64,000 nt of DNA, taken from positions 62,001-126,000 of the forward strand of contig NZ_QJRL01000003.1 of the NCBI RefSeq assembly GCF_003205205.1, read 5' to 3'. The notes beneath the pieces are model-generated. The model was not told where the DNA came from, ran no database searches, and saw nothing but the letters and a program-made list of their open reading frames with translations. A program made the position numbers and the translations under genes. This stretch comes from Pseudomonas sp. LB-090624. GTDB lineage: Bacteria; Pseudomonadota; Gammaproteobacteria; Pseudomonadales; Pseudomonadaceae. This document shows positions 1 through 11,125 of this stretch, piece by piece. Position 1 is the stretch's first letter. Each line of letters starts with the position of its first letter.

Positions 1-1115
<1,115 letters not shown>

Positions 1116-1454
1116 AAGGGGAATGACGTAATCATGTAAGAAGGGAGAATTAAGCTTTGGCTTAATGAAGCCGCGCCGCTAGATGGCGACAGGATCGCGT
1201 ACTGATTCGAATTAGGGATGCTTCGGCGACGGCGTGTAGAGGGCACTGGAGAAGCAGTGCGAGGCCGAATGTAACACTTGCTTTTTTCGACGTCTAGTGG
1301 TTTTGCCCTGCCATTTTCAGCGACAGCACACTCTGCGACAGAAGTAGCCTGGTGCTGCGAAGAGGCCATCAGCCGCAGCGACCATGCCGGCATAGCCGGC
1401 TCTTTCGCAGCAGAACGCTGCTTGTACAGGGGGGCTTGGCAGCCTTTCAGAGGC
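1116..1454. other. rho leader/promoter region, no gene seen
   Basis: About 340 bases separate the rho start from the trxA terminator. I see no convincing coding frame or RNA gene here. The region must hold the rho promoter and leader. An AT-richer segment lies close to the rho start, but I could not assign -35/-10 elements with confidence. Confidence 0.5.
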
Positions 1455-1480
1455 AAAAAAAAGCCCCGCGTTCGCGGGGC
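1455..1480 (-). terminator. Rho-independent terminator of trxA
   Basis: On the minus strand a perfect GCCCCGCG / CGCGGGGC stem with a 2-nt loop is followed by eight U residues. It starts about 9 bases after the trxA stop codon. Confidence 0.92.
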
Positions 1481-1488
1481 TCTTCACA

Positions 1489-1818
1489 TCACAGGTGGGC
1501 GTCGAGGAACGCGGCCAGCTGCGATTTCGACAGCGCGCCAACCTTGGTCGCTTCGACGTTGCCGTTCTTGAACAGCATCAGCGTCGGGATGCCACGCACG
1601 CCGTGCTTGGCCGGGGTTTCCTGGTTGTCGTCGATGTTCAGCTTGGCGACGGTCAGCTTGCCCTCGTAAGTGGAGGCGATGTCGTCCAGAACCGGAGCGA
1701 TCATCTTGCACGGACCGCACCATTCAGCCCAGTAGTCGACCAGCACCGGGCCTTGAGCCTGCAGGACTTCGGCGTCGAAGGTGGCGTCGGTGACGTGTTT
1801 GATCAGATCGCTGCTCAT
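1489..1818 (-). CDS. trxA: Thioredoxin 1
   Basis: This is a 109-residue cytoplasmic thioredoxin that reduces protein disulfides, with electrons from thioredoxin reductase. The redox motif WCGPC is at residues 33-37 and the cis-proline segment GIPTL follows near residue 75; the length is standard. The start at MSSDL is chosen because a GGAG Shine-Dalgarno sits about 8 nt upstream; an in-frame ATG further upstream would add 18 residues not typical of the family. It is divergent from ppx and followed by a strong intrinsic terminator, so it looks monocistronic. Confidence 0.97.
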   Translation of the reverse strand: MSSDLIKHVTDATFDAEVLQAQGPVLVDYWAEWCGPCKMIAPVLDDIASTYEGKLTVAKLNIDDNQETPAKHGVRGIPTLMLFKNGNVEATKVGALSKSQLAAFLDAHL

Positions 1819-1936
1819 GGATATCTCCAGGGTCGTAAGCAAAAAAACGTGGCCCATGATAGCCGCACCCACGCTCGACAGGAAGCCGCGGACGATTGAG
1901 TGTAACTATAGTTGTGCAAGAGGCCGCGAATCGAAA

Positions 1937-1954
1937 CTGTCATACAAGTGTCAT
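1937..1954 (+). promoter_or_regulatory. Candidate PhoB box upstream of ppx
   Basis: Two 7-bp direct repeats, CTGTCAT at 1937-1943 and GTGTCAT at 1948-1954, are spaced with an 11-bp period. This matches the known PhoB-box layout with one mismatch in the second repeat. It lies about 110 bp before the ppx start. No clear -10 was found at the expected distance, so activity is inferred. Confidence 0.5.
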
Positions 1955-2062
1955 AGCATCGAATGGCACATTGCCTTGCATCAAGGCCTGGCGTCTCACG
2001 CGTTGGCGACAGCCTGCTATCGTGGCACGATTGCCGGGTTAACGACCGAGAACAACCAGATC

Positions 2063-3565
2063 ATGCCGCATACCATCGCGAAGAACCTGTCCCTGATCGC
2101 CGCCATCGACCTTGGCTCCAACAGTTTCCACATGGTCGTGGCCAAGGCCCACCATACCGAAATCCGCATCCTTGAGCGGCTCGGCGAGAAGGTTCAGCTT
2201 GCCGCCGGCATCGACGAAGATCGCAAGCTCAGTGAAGATGCGATGGAACGAGGCCTGGATTGCCTCAAGCGCTTTTCCCAACTGATCAACGGCATGCCGG
2301 CTGGCTCCGTGCGCATCGTCGGTACCAACGCCCTGCGCGAAGCGCGCAACCGCAACGAATTCATCCAGCGCGCCGAGGCTATCCTCGGCCACCCGGTCGA
2401 GGTCATTTCTGGCCGTGAAGAGGCGCGCCTGATCTACCTGGGTGTATCTCACACCCTGGCTGACACCCCTGGTAAGCGCTTGGTCGCCGACATCGGTGGC
2501 GGCAGTACCGAGTTCATCATTGGCCAGCGCTTCGAGCCACTGTTGCGCGAAAGCCTGCAGATGGGTTGCGTCAGCTTCACCCAGCGCTACTTCCGCGACG
2601 GCAAGATTACCCCGGCCCGCTATGCCCAGGCCTACACCGCCGCGCGCCTGGAGCTGATGAGCATCGAGAACGCCCTGCATCGCCTGACCTGGGATGAGGC
2701 CATCGGCTCGTCCGGGACCATTCGCGCGATCGGCGCCGCGATCAAGGCGGGCGGCCTGGGCAACGGCGAGGTCAATGCCGAAGGCCTCGCCTGGGTCAAG
2801 CGCAAGATGTTCAAGCTGGGCGAGGTCGACAAGATCGACTTTGACGGCGTCAAACCAGATCGTCGCGCCATATTCCCGGCCGGCATGGCGATTCTCGAAG
2901 CAATCTTCGACGCCCTGGAACTGCAGCGCATGGACCACTGCGACGGCGCATTGCGCGAGGGCGTGCTGTTCGACCTGCTCGGCCGCCACCATCACGAGGA
3001 CGTGCGCGAGCGCACCCTCAACTCACTGATGGAGCGTTACCATGTCGACCAGGGCCAGGCCGCCCGCGTCGAACGCAAGGCCCTGCACGCCTTCGACCAG
3101 GTCGCCGAAGCATGGCAGCTGAAAGACGGAAATTGGCGCGATCTGCTGGGCTGGGCAGCGAAAGTGCACGAAATAGGGTTGGATATCGCCCACTATCACT
3201 ATCACAAGCACGGCGCCTACCTGATCGAACACTCCGATCTTTCGGGCTTCTCCCGCGAGGACCAGCAGATGATGGCCTTGCTGGTACGCGGTCACCGTCG
3301 CAACATCCCGAAAGACAAGATCGCCGAGCTGGGTGAGGAAGGGGTAAAACTGCTGCGCCTGTGCGTGCTGCTGCGCTTCGCCATCCTGTTCCACCACATT
3401 CGTGGCAACCAGCAAATGCCGAAAGTACAACTCAAGGCCGCCGACGACAGCCTCGATGTGGCCTTCCCGGAAGGCTGGCTGGAACAGAACCAGCTGACCC
3501 AGGCCGACTTCGCCAACGAGGCGGAGTGGCTGGCCCGGGTCGGCTTCGTCCTCAGCGTACGTTGA
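2063..3565 (+). CDS. ppx: Exopolyphosphatase
   Basis: Ppx removes terminal phosphate from inorganic polyphosphate chains (and relatives hydrolyse pppGpp). The 500-residue length is typical. The N-terminal ASKHA fold shows the phosphate-1 motif [14 protein letters not shown] near residue 12 and the second phosphate motif DIGGGSTEF near residue 145. The C-terminal third is the HD-like helical domain. The start MPHTIAKN is preferred over upstream in-frame codons because the conserved domain begins right after it. The gene is convergent with ppk and the two 3' ends overlap by 14 bp, so synthesis and degradation enzymes of polyphosphate face each other. A PhoB-box-like site lies upstream. Confidence 0.95.
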   Translation: MPHTIAKNLSLIAAIDLGSNSFHMVVAKAHHTEIRILERLGEKVQLAAGIDEDRKLSEDAMERGLDCLKRFSQLINGMPAGSVRIVGTNALREARNRNEFIQRAEAILGHPVEVISGREEARLIYLGVSHTLADTPGKRLVADIGGGSTEFIIGQRFEPLLRESLQMGCVSFTQRYFRDGKITPARYAQAYTAARLELMSIENALHRLTWDEAIGSSGTIRAIGAAIKAGGLGNGEVNAEGLAWVKRKMFKLGEVDKIDFDGVKPDRRAIFPAGMAILEAIFDALELQRMDHCDGALREGVLFDLLGRHHHEDVRERTLNSLMERYHVDQGQAARVERKALHAFDQVAEAWQLKDGNWRDLLGWAAKVHEIGLDIAHYHYHKHGAYLIEHSDLSGFSREDQQMMALLVRGHRRNIPKDKIAELGEEGVKLLRLCVLLRFAILFHHIRGNQQMPKVQLKAADDSLDVAFPEGWLEQNQLTQADFANEAEWLARVGFVLSVR

Positions 3566-5807
3566 GGACCGGGTTGCTCAGGCGCTCCAGCAGGGTCGCC
3601 TGGGCACTGCGCGGGTTCTGGTTGCCGGTCGGTGCGCTGCGCACGTAACGCCCGTCTGGCTGCAAGGTCCAGGCGTGGGTGTTGTCGGTCAGGTAGCCTT
3701 CCAGTTCCTTTTTCACCCGCAGCAACAACTTCTTGCCCTCGACCGGGAAGCAGGTCTCGACACGCTTGTCGAGGTTACGCTCCATCCAGTCGGCGCTGGA
3801 CAGGTAGATCTGCTCTTCGCCGCCATTGAGGAAGTAGAACACCCGGGTGTGCTCAAGGAAGCGGCCAATGATCGAGCGCACCTGGATATTGTGCGAAACC
3901 CCCGGTATGCCAGGGCGCAGGCAGCACATGCCGCGTACCACCAGGTCGATCTTCACGCCCGACTGGCTGGCCTTGTACAGCGCCTTGATGACCTTGGCGT
4001 CGGTCAGCGAGTTGAACTTGGCGATGATGTGCGCCGGCTTGCCCTCAAGGGCGAACTGGGTTTCCCGCGCAATCATGTCGAGCATGCCCTTTTTCAGGGT
4101 GAACGGCGCGTGCAGCAGCTTCTTCATGCGCAGGGTCTTGCCCATGCCGATCAGCTGGCTGAACAGCTTGCCGACGTCTTCGGTGAGGGCATCGTCAGAG
4201 GTCAGCAGGCTGTAGTCGGTATAAAGACGGGCGTTGCCGGCGTGATAGTTGCCGGTGCCCAGGTGCGCATAACGCACGATCTCGCCCTGCTCGCGGCGCA
4301 GAATCAGCATCATTTTGGCGTGGGTCTTGAAGCCAACGACGCCGTAGATCACAACGGCACCGGCCGCTTGCAGGCGGCTGGCCATCTGCAGGTTGGACTC
4401 TTCGTCGAAGCGCGCACGCAGCTCGATCACCGCCGTGACCTCCTTGCCGTTACGCGCAGCATCCACCAGCGCATCGACGATTTCCGAGTTGGCCCCGGAG
4501 CGGTAGAGGGTCTGGCGCACGGCAAGCACGTGCGGGTCCTTGGCGGCCTGGCGCAGCAGATCGATGACCGGGGTGAAAGATTCGAACGGGTGCATCAGCA
4601 GGATGTCCTGCTTGCCGATCACGCTGAAGATGTTGTCGGCGTTCTGCAGCAGCTTGGGGATCGCCGGGGTGAACGGCGTGTACTGCAGCTCGGGGTGGCT
4701 GTCCAGACCGGTGATGCTGAACAGGCGGGTAAGGTTGACCGGGCCATTGACCTGGTACAGCTCGCTTTCGCTGAGGCTGAACTGCTTGAGCAGGTAGTCC
4801 GAAAGGTGTTTCGGGCAGGTATCGGCCACTTCCAGCCGCACGGCGTCGCCGTAGCGGCGTGAGAACAGCTCGCCGCGCAGGGCGCGTGCCAGGTCGTCGA
4901 CCTCTTCGGAGTCCAGCGCCAGGTCGGCGTTACGGGTCAGGCGGAACTGGTAGCAGCCCTTTACCTTCATGCCCTGGAACAGGTCATCGGCGTGCGCGTG
5001 GATCATCGACGACAGGAAGACGTAGTTGGCCCCCGGGCCACCCACCTCTTCCGGGACCCGGATCACCCGCGGCAACAGGCGCGGGGCAGGAATGATCGCA
5101 AGGCCCGAATCACGACCGAAGGCGTCGACACCCTCTAGCTCGACAATGAAGTTCAGGCTCTTGTTTACCAGCAACGGGAACGGGTGGGTCGGGTCGAGGC
5201 CGATCGGGGTAATGATCGGGGCAATTTCGTCGCGGAAGTAGCGGCGTACCCAGGTCTTGAGCTTGGGCGTCCAGTAACGGCGGCGGATGAAGCGGATATG
5301 GTGTTTTTCCAGCTCCGGCAACAGCACGTCGTTGAGGATGGCGTACTGACGTTCCACCTCGTAGTGCACCAGCTCGCTGATGCGCGCCAGCGCCTGGTGC
5401 GGCTGCAGGCCGTCTGCGCCGGCCTGTTCGCGGGCGAAGTTGATCTGCTTCTTGAGGCCGGCAACGCGGATCTCGAAGAACTCGTCCAGGTTGCTGGAGA
5501 AGATCAGCAGGAACTTGAGGCGTTCAAGCAGCGGGTAGTTCTCGTCCAGTGCCTGCTCCAGCACGCGGATGTTGAACTGCAGCTGCGAAAGTTCGCGATG
5601 AATGTACAGGCTGCTGTCGTCCAGGCCAGGCACGGCGATTGCCGGGGCCGGAGCAGGTGCCGGGGCCGCAGGCTCGGCCACCTGCTCCGCTGCTGGCTCC
5701 GCTTCTGGCTCGGTTGCCGGTGGCAGATCTGGCGGAGTCTGCACCATCTCTTCGGGGAGCTCGTGAGCATCCTTGATCGCGACAGGGGATAGCACTTCAT
5801 TATTCAT
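3552..5807 (-). CDS. ppk: Polyphosphate kinase 1
   Basis: PPK1 reversibly polymerises the gamma-phosphate of ATP into polyphosphate. The protein is 751 residues; the first ~55 are a low-complexity Pro/Ala/Glu extension before the core that begins [13 protein letters not shown]. The C-terminal phospholipase-D-like catalytic half holds the two histidine segments expected for phosphohistidine catalysis ([10 protein letters not shown] and [10 protein letters not shown]). It overlaps the end of ppx by 14 bp in convergent orientation. The ATG at MNNEVLSP fits; the acidic extension seems to be genuinely translated. No PhoB box as good as that of ppx was found upstream. Confidence 0.96.
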   Translation of the reverse strand: MNNEVLSPVAIKDAHELPEEMVQTPPDLPPATEPEAEPAAEQVAEPAAPAPAPAPAIAVPGLDDSSLYIHRELSQLQFNIRVLEQALDENYPLLERLKFLLIFSSNLDEFFEIRVAGLKKQINFAREQAGADGLQPHQALARISELVHYEVERQYAILNDVLLPELEKHHIRFIRRRYWTPKLKTWVRRYFRDEIAPIITPIGLDPTHPFPLLVNKSLNFIVELEGVDAFGRDSGLAIIPAPRLLPRVIRVPEEVGGPGANYVFLSSMIHAHADDLFQGMKVKGCYQFRLTRNADLALDSEEVDDLARALRGELFSRRYGDAVRLEVADTCPKHLSDYLLKQFSLSESELYQVNGPVNLTRLFSITGLDSHPELQYTPFTPAIPKLLQNADNIFSVIGKQDILLMHPFESFTPVIDLLRQAAKDPHVLAVRQTLYRSGANSEIVDALVDAARNGKEVTAVIELRARFDEESNLQMASRLQAAGAVVIYGVVGFKTHAKMMLILRREQGEIVRYAHLGTGNYHAGNARLYTDYSLLTSDDALTEDVGKLFSQLIGMGKTLRMKKLLHAPFTLKKGMLDMIARETQFALEGKPAHIIAKFNSLTDAKVIKALYKASQSGVKIDLVVRGMCCLRPGIPGVSHNIQVRSIIGRFLEHTRVFYFLNGGEEQIYLSSADWMERNLDKRVETCFPVEGKKLLLRVKKELEGYLTDNTHAWTLQPDGRYVRSAPTGNQNPRSAQATLLERLSNPVLNVR

Positions 5808-6020
5808 CTGGCGTTCCTGAGGACGTTAATGCCCTATCATCAATTGAGCGGCAAGATAAGCGCCCATTATGACGCCTGTGTTACACAGCAGGGCAAGCCA
5901 TGACGCGTGGCGTCTGGCATTGTCGTTGTAGGAATTGTTCACGTCGAGACACATTTGGACACTTTCACGAACGCGCGCGAAGGGGTAGGCTGCGCGTTCA
6001 TTTCGCCAGCACCTCAGAAA

Positions 6021-6623
6021 ATGCTTCAACAATTCCTGCAGGATTTCGGCTACTTTGCCCTTTTTCTAGGCACCTTCTTCGAAGGCGAGACCATCCTGGT
6101 GCTTGCGGGATTCCTTGCGTTCCGCGGTTACATGGACATCAACCTGGTGTGCTTGGTGGCATTTTTCGGCAGCTACGCGGGCGACCAGTTGTGGTACTTC
6201 ATGGGCCGCCGCCACGGGCGCAGGATCCTGGCACGCAAACCGCGCTGGCAGGCCATGGGTGACCGGGCGCTGGGTCACATCCGCCGCCATCCCGATATCT
6301 GGGTGCTGAGTTTTCGCTTCGTCTATGGCTTGCGCACAGTCATGCCCGTGGCGATCGGCCTGTCAGGCTATCCGCCCCGCCGCTACCTGCTACTGAACGG
6401 CATTGGCGCGGCCATCTGGGCCATTGCCCTGGGTGCTGCCGCCTACCACTTCGGCGCCATCCTCGAAGGCCTGCTGGGCAACGTGAAACGCTACGAGCTA
6501 TGGGTGCTCGGTGGCCTGCTGGCGCTGGGCGGCCTGCTGTGGCTGCGTCGGCGCTTCCGCGCCCTGCGCGCGGAGCGCAAGGCGGCAGGCCAGGCACTAG
6601 AGGAGCCGCGCGACCACCAGTAG
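6021..6623 (+). CDS. DedA/SNARE-associated family inner-membrane protein
   Basis: This 200-residue polytopic membrane protein belongs to the DedA superfamily, whose members act as lipid flippases or support envelope homeostasis. Seen directly: an N-terminal hydrophobic hairpin, the acidic motif FFEGETILVLAG near residue 18, a glycine-rich GDQLWYFMGRRHG segment, and the arginine-containing motif RFVYGLRTVMPVAIG near residue 105, followed by C-terminal membrane segments and a basic tail. The start at MLQQFLQDFG is chosen because the family alignment begins there; an upstream extension is low-complexity and not membrane-like. The substrate is not predictable from sequence. Confidence 0.88.
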   Translation: MLQQFLQDFGYFALFLGTFFEGETILVLAGFLAFRGYMDINLVCLVAFFGSYAGDQLWYFMGRRHGRRILARKPRWQAMGDRALGHIRRHPDIWVLSFRFVYGLRTVMPVAIGLSGYPPRRYLLLNGIGAAIWAIALGAAAYHFGAILEGLLGNVKRYELWVLGGLLALGGLLWLRRRFRALRAERKAAGQALEEPRDHQ

Positions 6624-6649
6624 CACGGTGCCTGTCTTGCGTTTTGAGG

Positions 6650-6866
6650 TGGTGCGCACACCGAGCGCCGCCCGCGCCTAGTTTCTTTCGGGCCAATTGT
6701 TCCTGTGGTGTTTTCGGGCGACCGCTTTGAAGCATGGCTTGCTATCGTTTCATGCGAACAAAGGCTGTAGCGCGCCTGTCACAAGCATGACGGGCCCGAA
6801 TCAACCGTAGGAGCGAGCGCCAGCTCGCGATGCGCCGCGCGGCGGCGCTCGATCTCACAGGCGCTA
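6650..6866. repeat. Large imperfect inverted-repeat element (copy A)
   Basis: A right arm (about 6775-6863) and a shorter left arm (about 6658-6708) are inverted copies of each other, separated by a central segment. The element matches the one at 38131-38376 in both arms and in the centre. The left arm here lacks about 25 bp (the stretch reading GCGCATCGCGAGCTGCGC in the other copy). It ends just before the Shine-Dalgarno of elbB. Confidence 0.8.
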
Positions 6867-6885
6867 CACAACTGGAGCTTTAAAC

Positions 6886-7554
6886 ATGACAAAAAAAGTA
6901 GCGGTGATTCTTTCCGGCTGTGGCGTGTATGACGGCGCCGAAATCCACGAAAGCGTGATCACCCTGCTGCGCCTCGACCAGCGTGGGGCGCAGGTGCAGT
7001 GCTTTGCGCCGGACATTGCGCAGATGCATGTAATCAACCACCTGACCGGCGAGGAGATGGCCGAGTCACGCAATGTATTGGTGGAATCTGCACGCATTGC
7101 TCGCGGCGAGGTCAAGGACGTCCGCGAGGCCAAGGTCGAGGAATTCGATGCGCTGATCGTGCCGGGCGGCTTCGGTGCCGCGAAGAACTTGTCCAACTTT
7201 GCCGTGGAAGGCGCCAACTGCAGCGTCAACCCGGATGTGCTGCAGTTGGCCGAGGCGTTTGCCGCTGCGTGCAAGCCGGTTGGCCTGATCTGCATCTCGC
7301 CGGCGCTGGCGGCGAAAATCTACGGGCCGGGCGTGGTCTGCACCATCGGTAGCGATGCCGACACTGCGGCGGCGGTAGAAAAGATGGGCGGCACCCATGA
7401 AGTGTGCGATGTGCACGATATTGTCGAAGATACCCAGCGCAAGCTGGTGACTACGCCGGCGTACATGGAGGCGAAGTCGATCAGTGAGGCGGCTGGCGGT
7501 ATTTACAAGCTGGTTGACCGGGTGCTGGAACTGACGCACGCCGACGACCAGTAA
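6886..7554 (+). CDS. elbB: ElbB-type glyoxalase / DJ-1-PfpI family protein
   Basis: This 222-residue single-domain protein of the class I glutamine amidotransferase-like superfamily matches ElbB (isoprenoid biosynthesis protein with amidotransferase-like domain), for which glyoxalase activity is reported in E. coli. Visible features are the N-terminal VAVILSGCGVYDGAEIHE strand-loop typical of ElbB, the IVPGGFGAAKNLS turn near residue 90, and a nucleophile-elbow cysteine in GLICISPAL near residue 137. A GGAG site lies 8 nt before the ATG. The upstream region is filled by a repeat element. It stands alone, convergent with the YaiI-family gene. Confidence 0.92.
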   Translation: MTKKVAVILSGCGVYDGAEIHESVITLLRLDQRGAQVQCFAPDIAQMHVINHLTGEEMAESRNVLVESARIARGEVKDVREAKVEEFDALIVPGGFGAAKNLSNFAVEGANCSVNPDVLQLAEAFAAACKPVGLICISPALAAKIYGPGVVCTIGSDADTAAAVEKMGGTHEVCDVHDIVEDTQRKLVTTPAYMEAKSISEAAGGIYKLVDRVLELTHADDQ

Positions 7555-7559
7555 TACTG

Positions 7560-7578
7560 GGGGCTGCAACGCAGCCCC
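7560..7578. terminator. Short hairpin between elbB and yaiI-like gene
   Basis: A perfect GGGGCTGC / GCAGCCCC stem with a 3-nt loop sits between two convergent stop codons. There is no U-tract, so it is at best a weak bidirectional terminator or an mRNA 3'-end stabiliser. Confidence 0.5.
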
Positions 7579-7581
7579 GCA

Positions 7582-8034
7582 TCAGGCCTTGGAGAGCCGC
7601 GCTACGATCCGGTCCAGCGCATTGGCAAACGCCTGCTTGTCGCGCTCCCCATAAGACGCCTGCCCTCCCCCCACCTGGCCCTGCTCGCGCAACTCAGTGA
7701 ACAGATTGCGCGCTGCCAGCCGGTCACCCATGTTGCGCTCATCGAACTCGCGCCCGCGCGGGTCCAACGCCGCTACGCCCTTTTTCACCAGGCGGTCAGC
7801 CAGGGGCACGTCACTGCAGATCACCAGCTCGCCCGGCACGGCGTGCTCGACCAGGTAATCGTCGGCCGCATCCATGCCACTGGGCACCACGATCAATCGC
7901 ACGATCGCGAACGCTGGCTTGGCCACCGCCTGGCCGGCCACCATCACCACCTCGAACTTGCGCTTGAGGGCGAACTTGACGATCAGATCCTTGGCTGCCT
8001 TGGGGCAGGCATCGGCATCGATCCATACACGCAT
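7582..8034 (-). CDS. YaiI/YqxD (DUF188) family protein
   Basis: This 150-residue protein of the UPF0178/DUF188 family has a PIN-like nuclease fold in family descriptions; its biochemical role is not established. The diagnostic N-terminus VWIDADACPKAAKDL is present, followed by the SDVPLADRLVKKGVAALDPRG region that carries further conserved acidic residues. The length agrees with the family. It is divergent from cyaA with a 170-bp intergenic region. Confidence 0.9.
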   Translation of the reverse strand: MRVWIDADACPKAAKDLIVKFALKRKFEVVMVAGQAVAKPAFAIVRLIVVPSGMDAADDYLVEHAVPGELVICSDVPLADRLVKKGVAALDPRGREFDERNMGDRLAARNLFTELREQGQVGGGQASYGERDKQAFANALDRIVARLSKA

Positions 8035-8204
8035 CGGACAATCTCTTCATCAACCTAATGCGCACATCATGCCTCAAGCGCAGCCAAAGCTGGAGCCATC
8101 TCGCAGGCGCTGGAAAAATGGCGTCAATATTTGATTTAGCGCTTATCCGGCCTGACCACTCAGGCTAAACTCGCGGCAGCCCCGCTGGCCTGCCCGAGTG
8201 CGCA

Positions 8205-11054
8205 ATGAACCACCCTCACGAAATCCGCCCAGACCTGGAGGAAGGCATCGACCGCAAGGTCCTGGCGACGTTGCGCGCACGCTTCCTGCAGCTGAACCAG
8301 CGCCGCCTGCAGCGGGCAATGGAAGGTCTGTCGACACGCCAGCAACAGGTATTGACCTTGCTGCCGCTGCTGTTCCATGTGAACCACCCGCTATTGCCGG
8401 GCTACGTTTCGGGCAGCACCCCCGCAGGGGTCTCGGGTTACGAGCCAGGCGCCGAGCTGGTAGCAGAGGCCCAGCGCATGGCCCGCTCGTTTACCTACAA
8501 ACCCCGCCATGGCAATCCGCAAAGCCCGATTCACGGCCTGTTCCTGATGGGCAGCCTGGGCTCGCTGGCCCAGGCTGAGCACAGCGACATGGACTTGTGG
8601 GTATGCCATGCGCCTGGCCTTACCGGACAGCTGCTGGATGAACTGCGCCAGAAGTGCCAGTTGCTGGAGACGTGGGCGGCCAGCCTGGGTGCGGAGGCTC
8701 ATTTTTTCTTGATCGATACGCAAGGCTTTGCCCAAGGCCAGCGCGATGGCCAGCTCGGCTCCGATGATTGTGGCACCACCCAGCACTATCTGCTGCTGGA
8801 CGAGTTCTACCGCACTACCCTGTGGCTGGCCGGCCGCACACCGTTGTGGTGGCTGGTGCCAGTCTACGAAGAACACAATTACCACGCCTACACGCAGACC
8901 CTGTTGTCCAAGCGCTTCATCCGCAGCCAACACGCGCTCGACCTCGGCAACCTGGCGCACATCCCGCCCGGCGAATTCGTCGGTGCTGGCCTGTGGCAAC
9001 TGTTCAAAGGCATCGATTCACCCTACAAGTCACTGCTCAAGCTGCTGCTGACCGAGGCCTATGCCAGCGAACACCCGGCCATACGCTGCCTGAGCCTGGA
9101 CTACAAGCAGGCGGTGTTCGTCAACCAGCTCGACCTCGACGAGCTGGACCCGTATGTCATGGTCTACCGGCGCATCGAACGCTACCTGCTGCAACGCGGC
9201 GAGCCCGCACGGCTGGAGCTGGTACGGCGCAGCCTGTACCTGAAGGTGAACAAGAAACTCAGCGATCAGGGCCGCAGCAATGGCTGGCAACGCCGCCTGC
9301 TGCAGCGCCTGGCCGACGAGTGGGGTTGGGACGAACGGCAGCTGGCCCTGCTCGACAGCCGTAGCCAATGGAAAGTGCAGCAGGTCGCCGTCGAACGCCG
9401 CGAGCTGGTGGCCGAGCTGAACCATAGCTACCGCTTCCTGAGCCAGTTTGCTCGTACCCGCGACGCCATCAGCCGCGCCGATCAACGCGACCTCAATGTA
9501 CTGGGTCGACGCCTGTATGCGGCTTTCGAACGCCGCGCCGGCAAGGTCGAGGTGATCAACCCAGGCATCGCACCGGACCTCGCCGAAAGCACCCTGACGC
9601 TGGTTCAGGCACCCAACCGCAAGGAGCCGGGCAGCTACCACTGGGAGCTCTACAGCGGCAATCTGAGCACCCATGAGGTGGAGCACTTCAGCCCGATAAA
9701 GCGCTGCCGCGAGCTGCTCGAGCTGCTGGCCTGGGCCCACCGCAACGGGGTCATCGACAGCAGCACGCGCCTGGCGCTGCACCCGGGTGCCAGCGACCTC
9801 GGCGAGTTCGAACTCTTCAACCTGCTGAGCTGCCTGCAGCAAAGCATCCCCCTGCCCTTGCCAACCGTCAGCGAAGTGCGCCTGCTACAGCCCAGTGTTG
9901 CCGACGAGGTGCTGCTGCTGGTCAACGTCGCCATCGACCCGCTGCGTCATCACCGCGACCTGAACATCCTGATGACCACCGAGCGCACCGACTCGCTGAG
10001 CTACGCAGGCGTACGCGAGAACCTGGTGCTGACCCTGGACCAGGTGACCCTCAATAGCTGGAACGAGGTGCTGGTCCAGCGCTATGACGGCGAGCATGCA
10101 TTGCTACGCTGCCTGCGTGACTTCCTCAACAGCCCGGTGCTGCGTGGCCACAGGCCACGGGTGCGGGTGCGCTGCTTCTGCCGCAGCCGCGCTCAGGCCA
10201 TCAGCCAACGCGTGGAGGAAATTTTCGATACGGTGCAGTTGCTGCTGGACCAGGGCGTGAATCACCGCTACCTGCTACAGGTGGCCCAGCACACCCATGT
10301 GCTGGAGCTGTTGGCCGGGAATGTACGCCTGGCCACCTTGGCCGAACACGAGTCGCTGGTGGCCCATCTGGGCGAAGAGCGTAGCGCCTACAGCCCGCTG
10401 TATCTGGATCACAACGCCCTGCTCGACCACGACCTGCGCCTGGTGCTGGAACAAGGCCGCCCGGCTTGTATCCAGGTGTTCTACCGTCTGCTAGATGGTT
10501 GGGCCGAGTTGTATGTGCTGGATGAATACAATGCCCTGTGGCAGCAACGCCTGCCCCTGCATGACGAAGCTCACCTGCTGCTGCCGCTGCAGCGGTTCCT
10601 GCGTTCGGTGGTGATGCGCCGCGATGCCAGACTGCCGCTGGAGACTCAGCGCGCAGCCTCACTGGACATCCACTACGCGCAATTGTTGCCTTCCGGCGCA
10701 GGCAGGGCGCGTAGCATCGAACCGCGCTTGGCCCCGGTCGAAGGCAGCGACCAGCCTTACTATGAGGTGCAAGCCATCATCCAGGCGGGTGTGGAGGGTG
10801 CGACGCATGTGACGCTGTACTGCGATCAGCAAGAGTTTTCCGAGCTGGAGCATGGTGACCAGCTGTATGCAGTGGTGGCCCGGCAGATCATCGGACAGCG
10901 CAGGGGTGGCGGGCGCTACCGCTGCTACATCACCGACCTGGATTTGTCTGAATTGCTGGATGACCGGGTGGGGGCGACGCAGGTCTACCTGAGCTACAAG
11001 CGGGTGCTGGAGCAGGCGCTGAATGAGGGGTTGGAGCAGGTGCAGAGTGAGTGA
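8205..11054 (+). CDS. cyaA: Class I adenylate cyclase
   Basis: This 949-residue class I (enterobacterial-type) adenylate cyclase makes cAMP from ATP. The N-terminal catalytic half carries the nucleotidyltransferase-like motif GSLGSLAQAEHSDMDLWV near residues 117-135, with the paired aspartates expected to bind metal. The C-terminal half is the regulatory region. The length is typical for Pseudomonas CyaA. It is followed by a short GC hairpin and then the convergent rnk gene. In pseudomonads cAMP works through Vfr/Crp-like regulators; no such gene lies in this window. The start MNHPHEIRP is the first ATG of the frame. Confidence 0.95.
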   Translation: MNHPHEIRPDLEEGIDRKVLATLRARFLQLNQRRLQRAMEGLSTRQQQVLTLLPLLFHVNHPLLPGYVSGSTPAGVSGYEPGAELVAEAQRMARSFTYKPRHGNPQSPIHGLFLMGSLGSLAQAEHSDMDLWVCHAPGLTGQLLDELRQKCQLLETWAASLGAEAHFFLIDTQGFAQGQRDGQLGSDDCGTTQHYLLLDEFYRTTLWLAGRTPLWWLVPVYEEHNYHAYTQTLLSKRFIRSQHALDLGNLAHIPPGEFVGAGLWQLFKGIDSPYKSLLKLLLTEAYASEHPAIRCLSLDYKQAVFVNQLDLDELDPYVMVYRRIERYLLQRGEPARLELVRRSLYLKVNKKLSDQGRSNGWQRRLLQRLADEWGWDERQLALLDSRSQWKVQQVAVERRELVAELNHSYRFLSQFARTRDAISRADQRDLNVLGRRLYAAFERRAGKVEVINPGIAPDLAESTLTLVQAPNRKEPGSYHWELYSGNLSTHEVEHFSPIKRCRELLELLAWAHRNGVIDSSTRLALHPGASDLGEFELFNLLSCLQQSIPLPLPTVSEVRLLQPSVADEVLLLVNVAIDPLRHHRDLNILMTTERTDSLSYAGVRENLVLTLDQVTLNSWNEVLVQRYDGEHALLRCLRDFLNSPVLRGHRPRVRVRCFCRSRAQAISQRVEEIFDTVQLLLDQGVNHRYLLQVAQHTHVLELLAGNVRLATLAEHESLVAHLGEERSAYSPLYLDHNALLDHDLRLVLEQGRPACIQVFYRLLDGWAELYVLDEYNALWQQRLPLHDEAHLLLPLQRFLRSVVMRRDARLPLETQRAASLDIHYAQLLPSGAGRARSIEPRLAPVEGSDQPYYEVQAIIQAGVEGATHVTLYCDQQEFSELEHGDQLYAVVARQIIGQRRGGGRYRCYITDLDLSELLDDRVGATQVYLSYKRVLEQALNEGLEQVQSE

Positions 11055-11058
11055 CCGA

Positions 11059-11075
11059 GGGCTGCTGTGCAGCCC
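11059..11075 (+). terminator. Hairpin after cyaA
   Basis: GGGCTGC and GCAGCCC form a 7-bp stem with a 3-nt loop five bases after the cyaA stop. Only TT follows, so termination strength is doubtful. Confidence 0.45.
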
Positions 11076-11125
11076 TTGTAGGGCTGGCTTGCCGGCGATG
11101 GGCCGCACCGCGGCCCCACTGAATA

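Noticed and set aside
3675..4862. 395-codon open frame antisense to ppk
   Set aside because: No recognisable domain; third-position GC bias explains it.
5808..5900. PhoB box upstream of ppk
   Set aside because: CTGTGTA and GCGTCAT are present but their spacing does not fit the 11-bp period.
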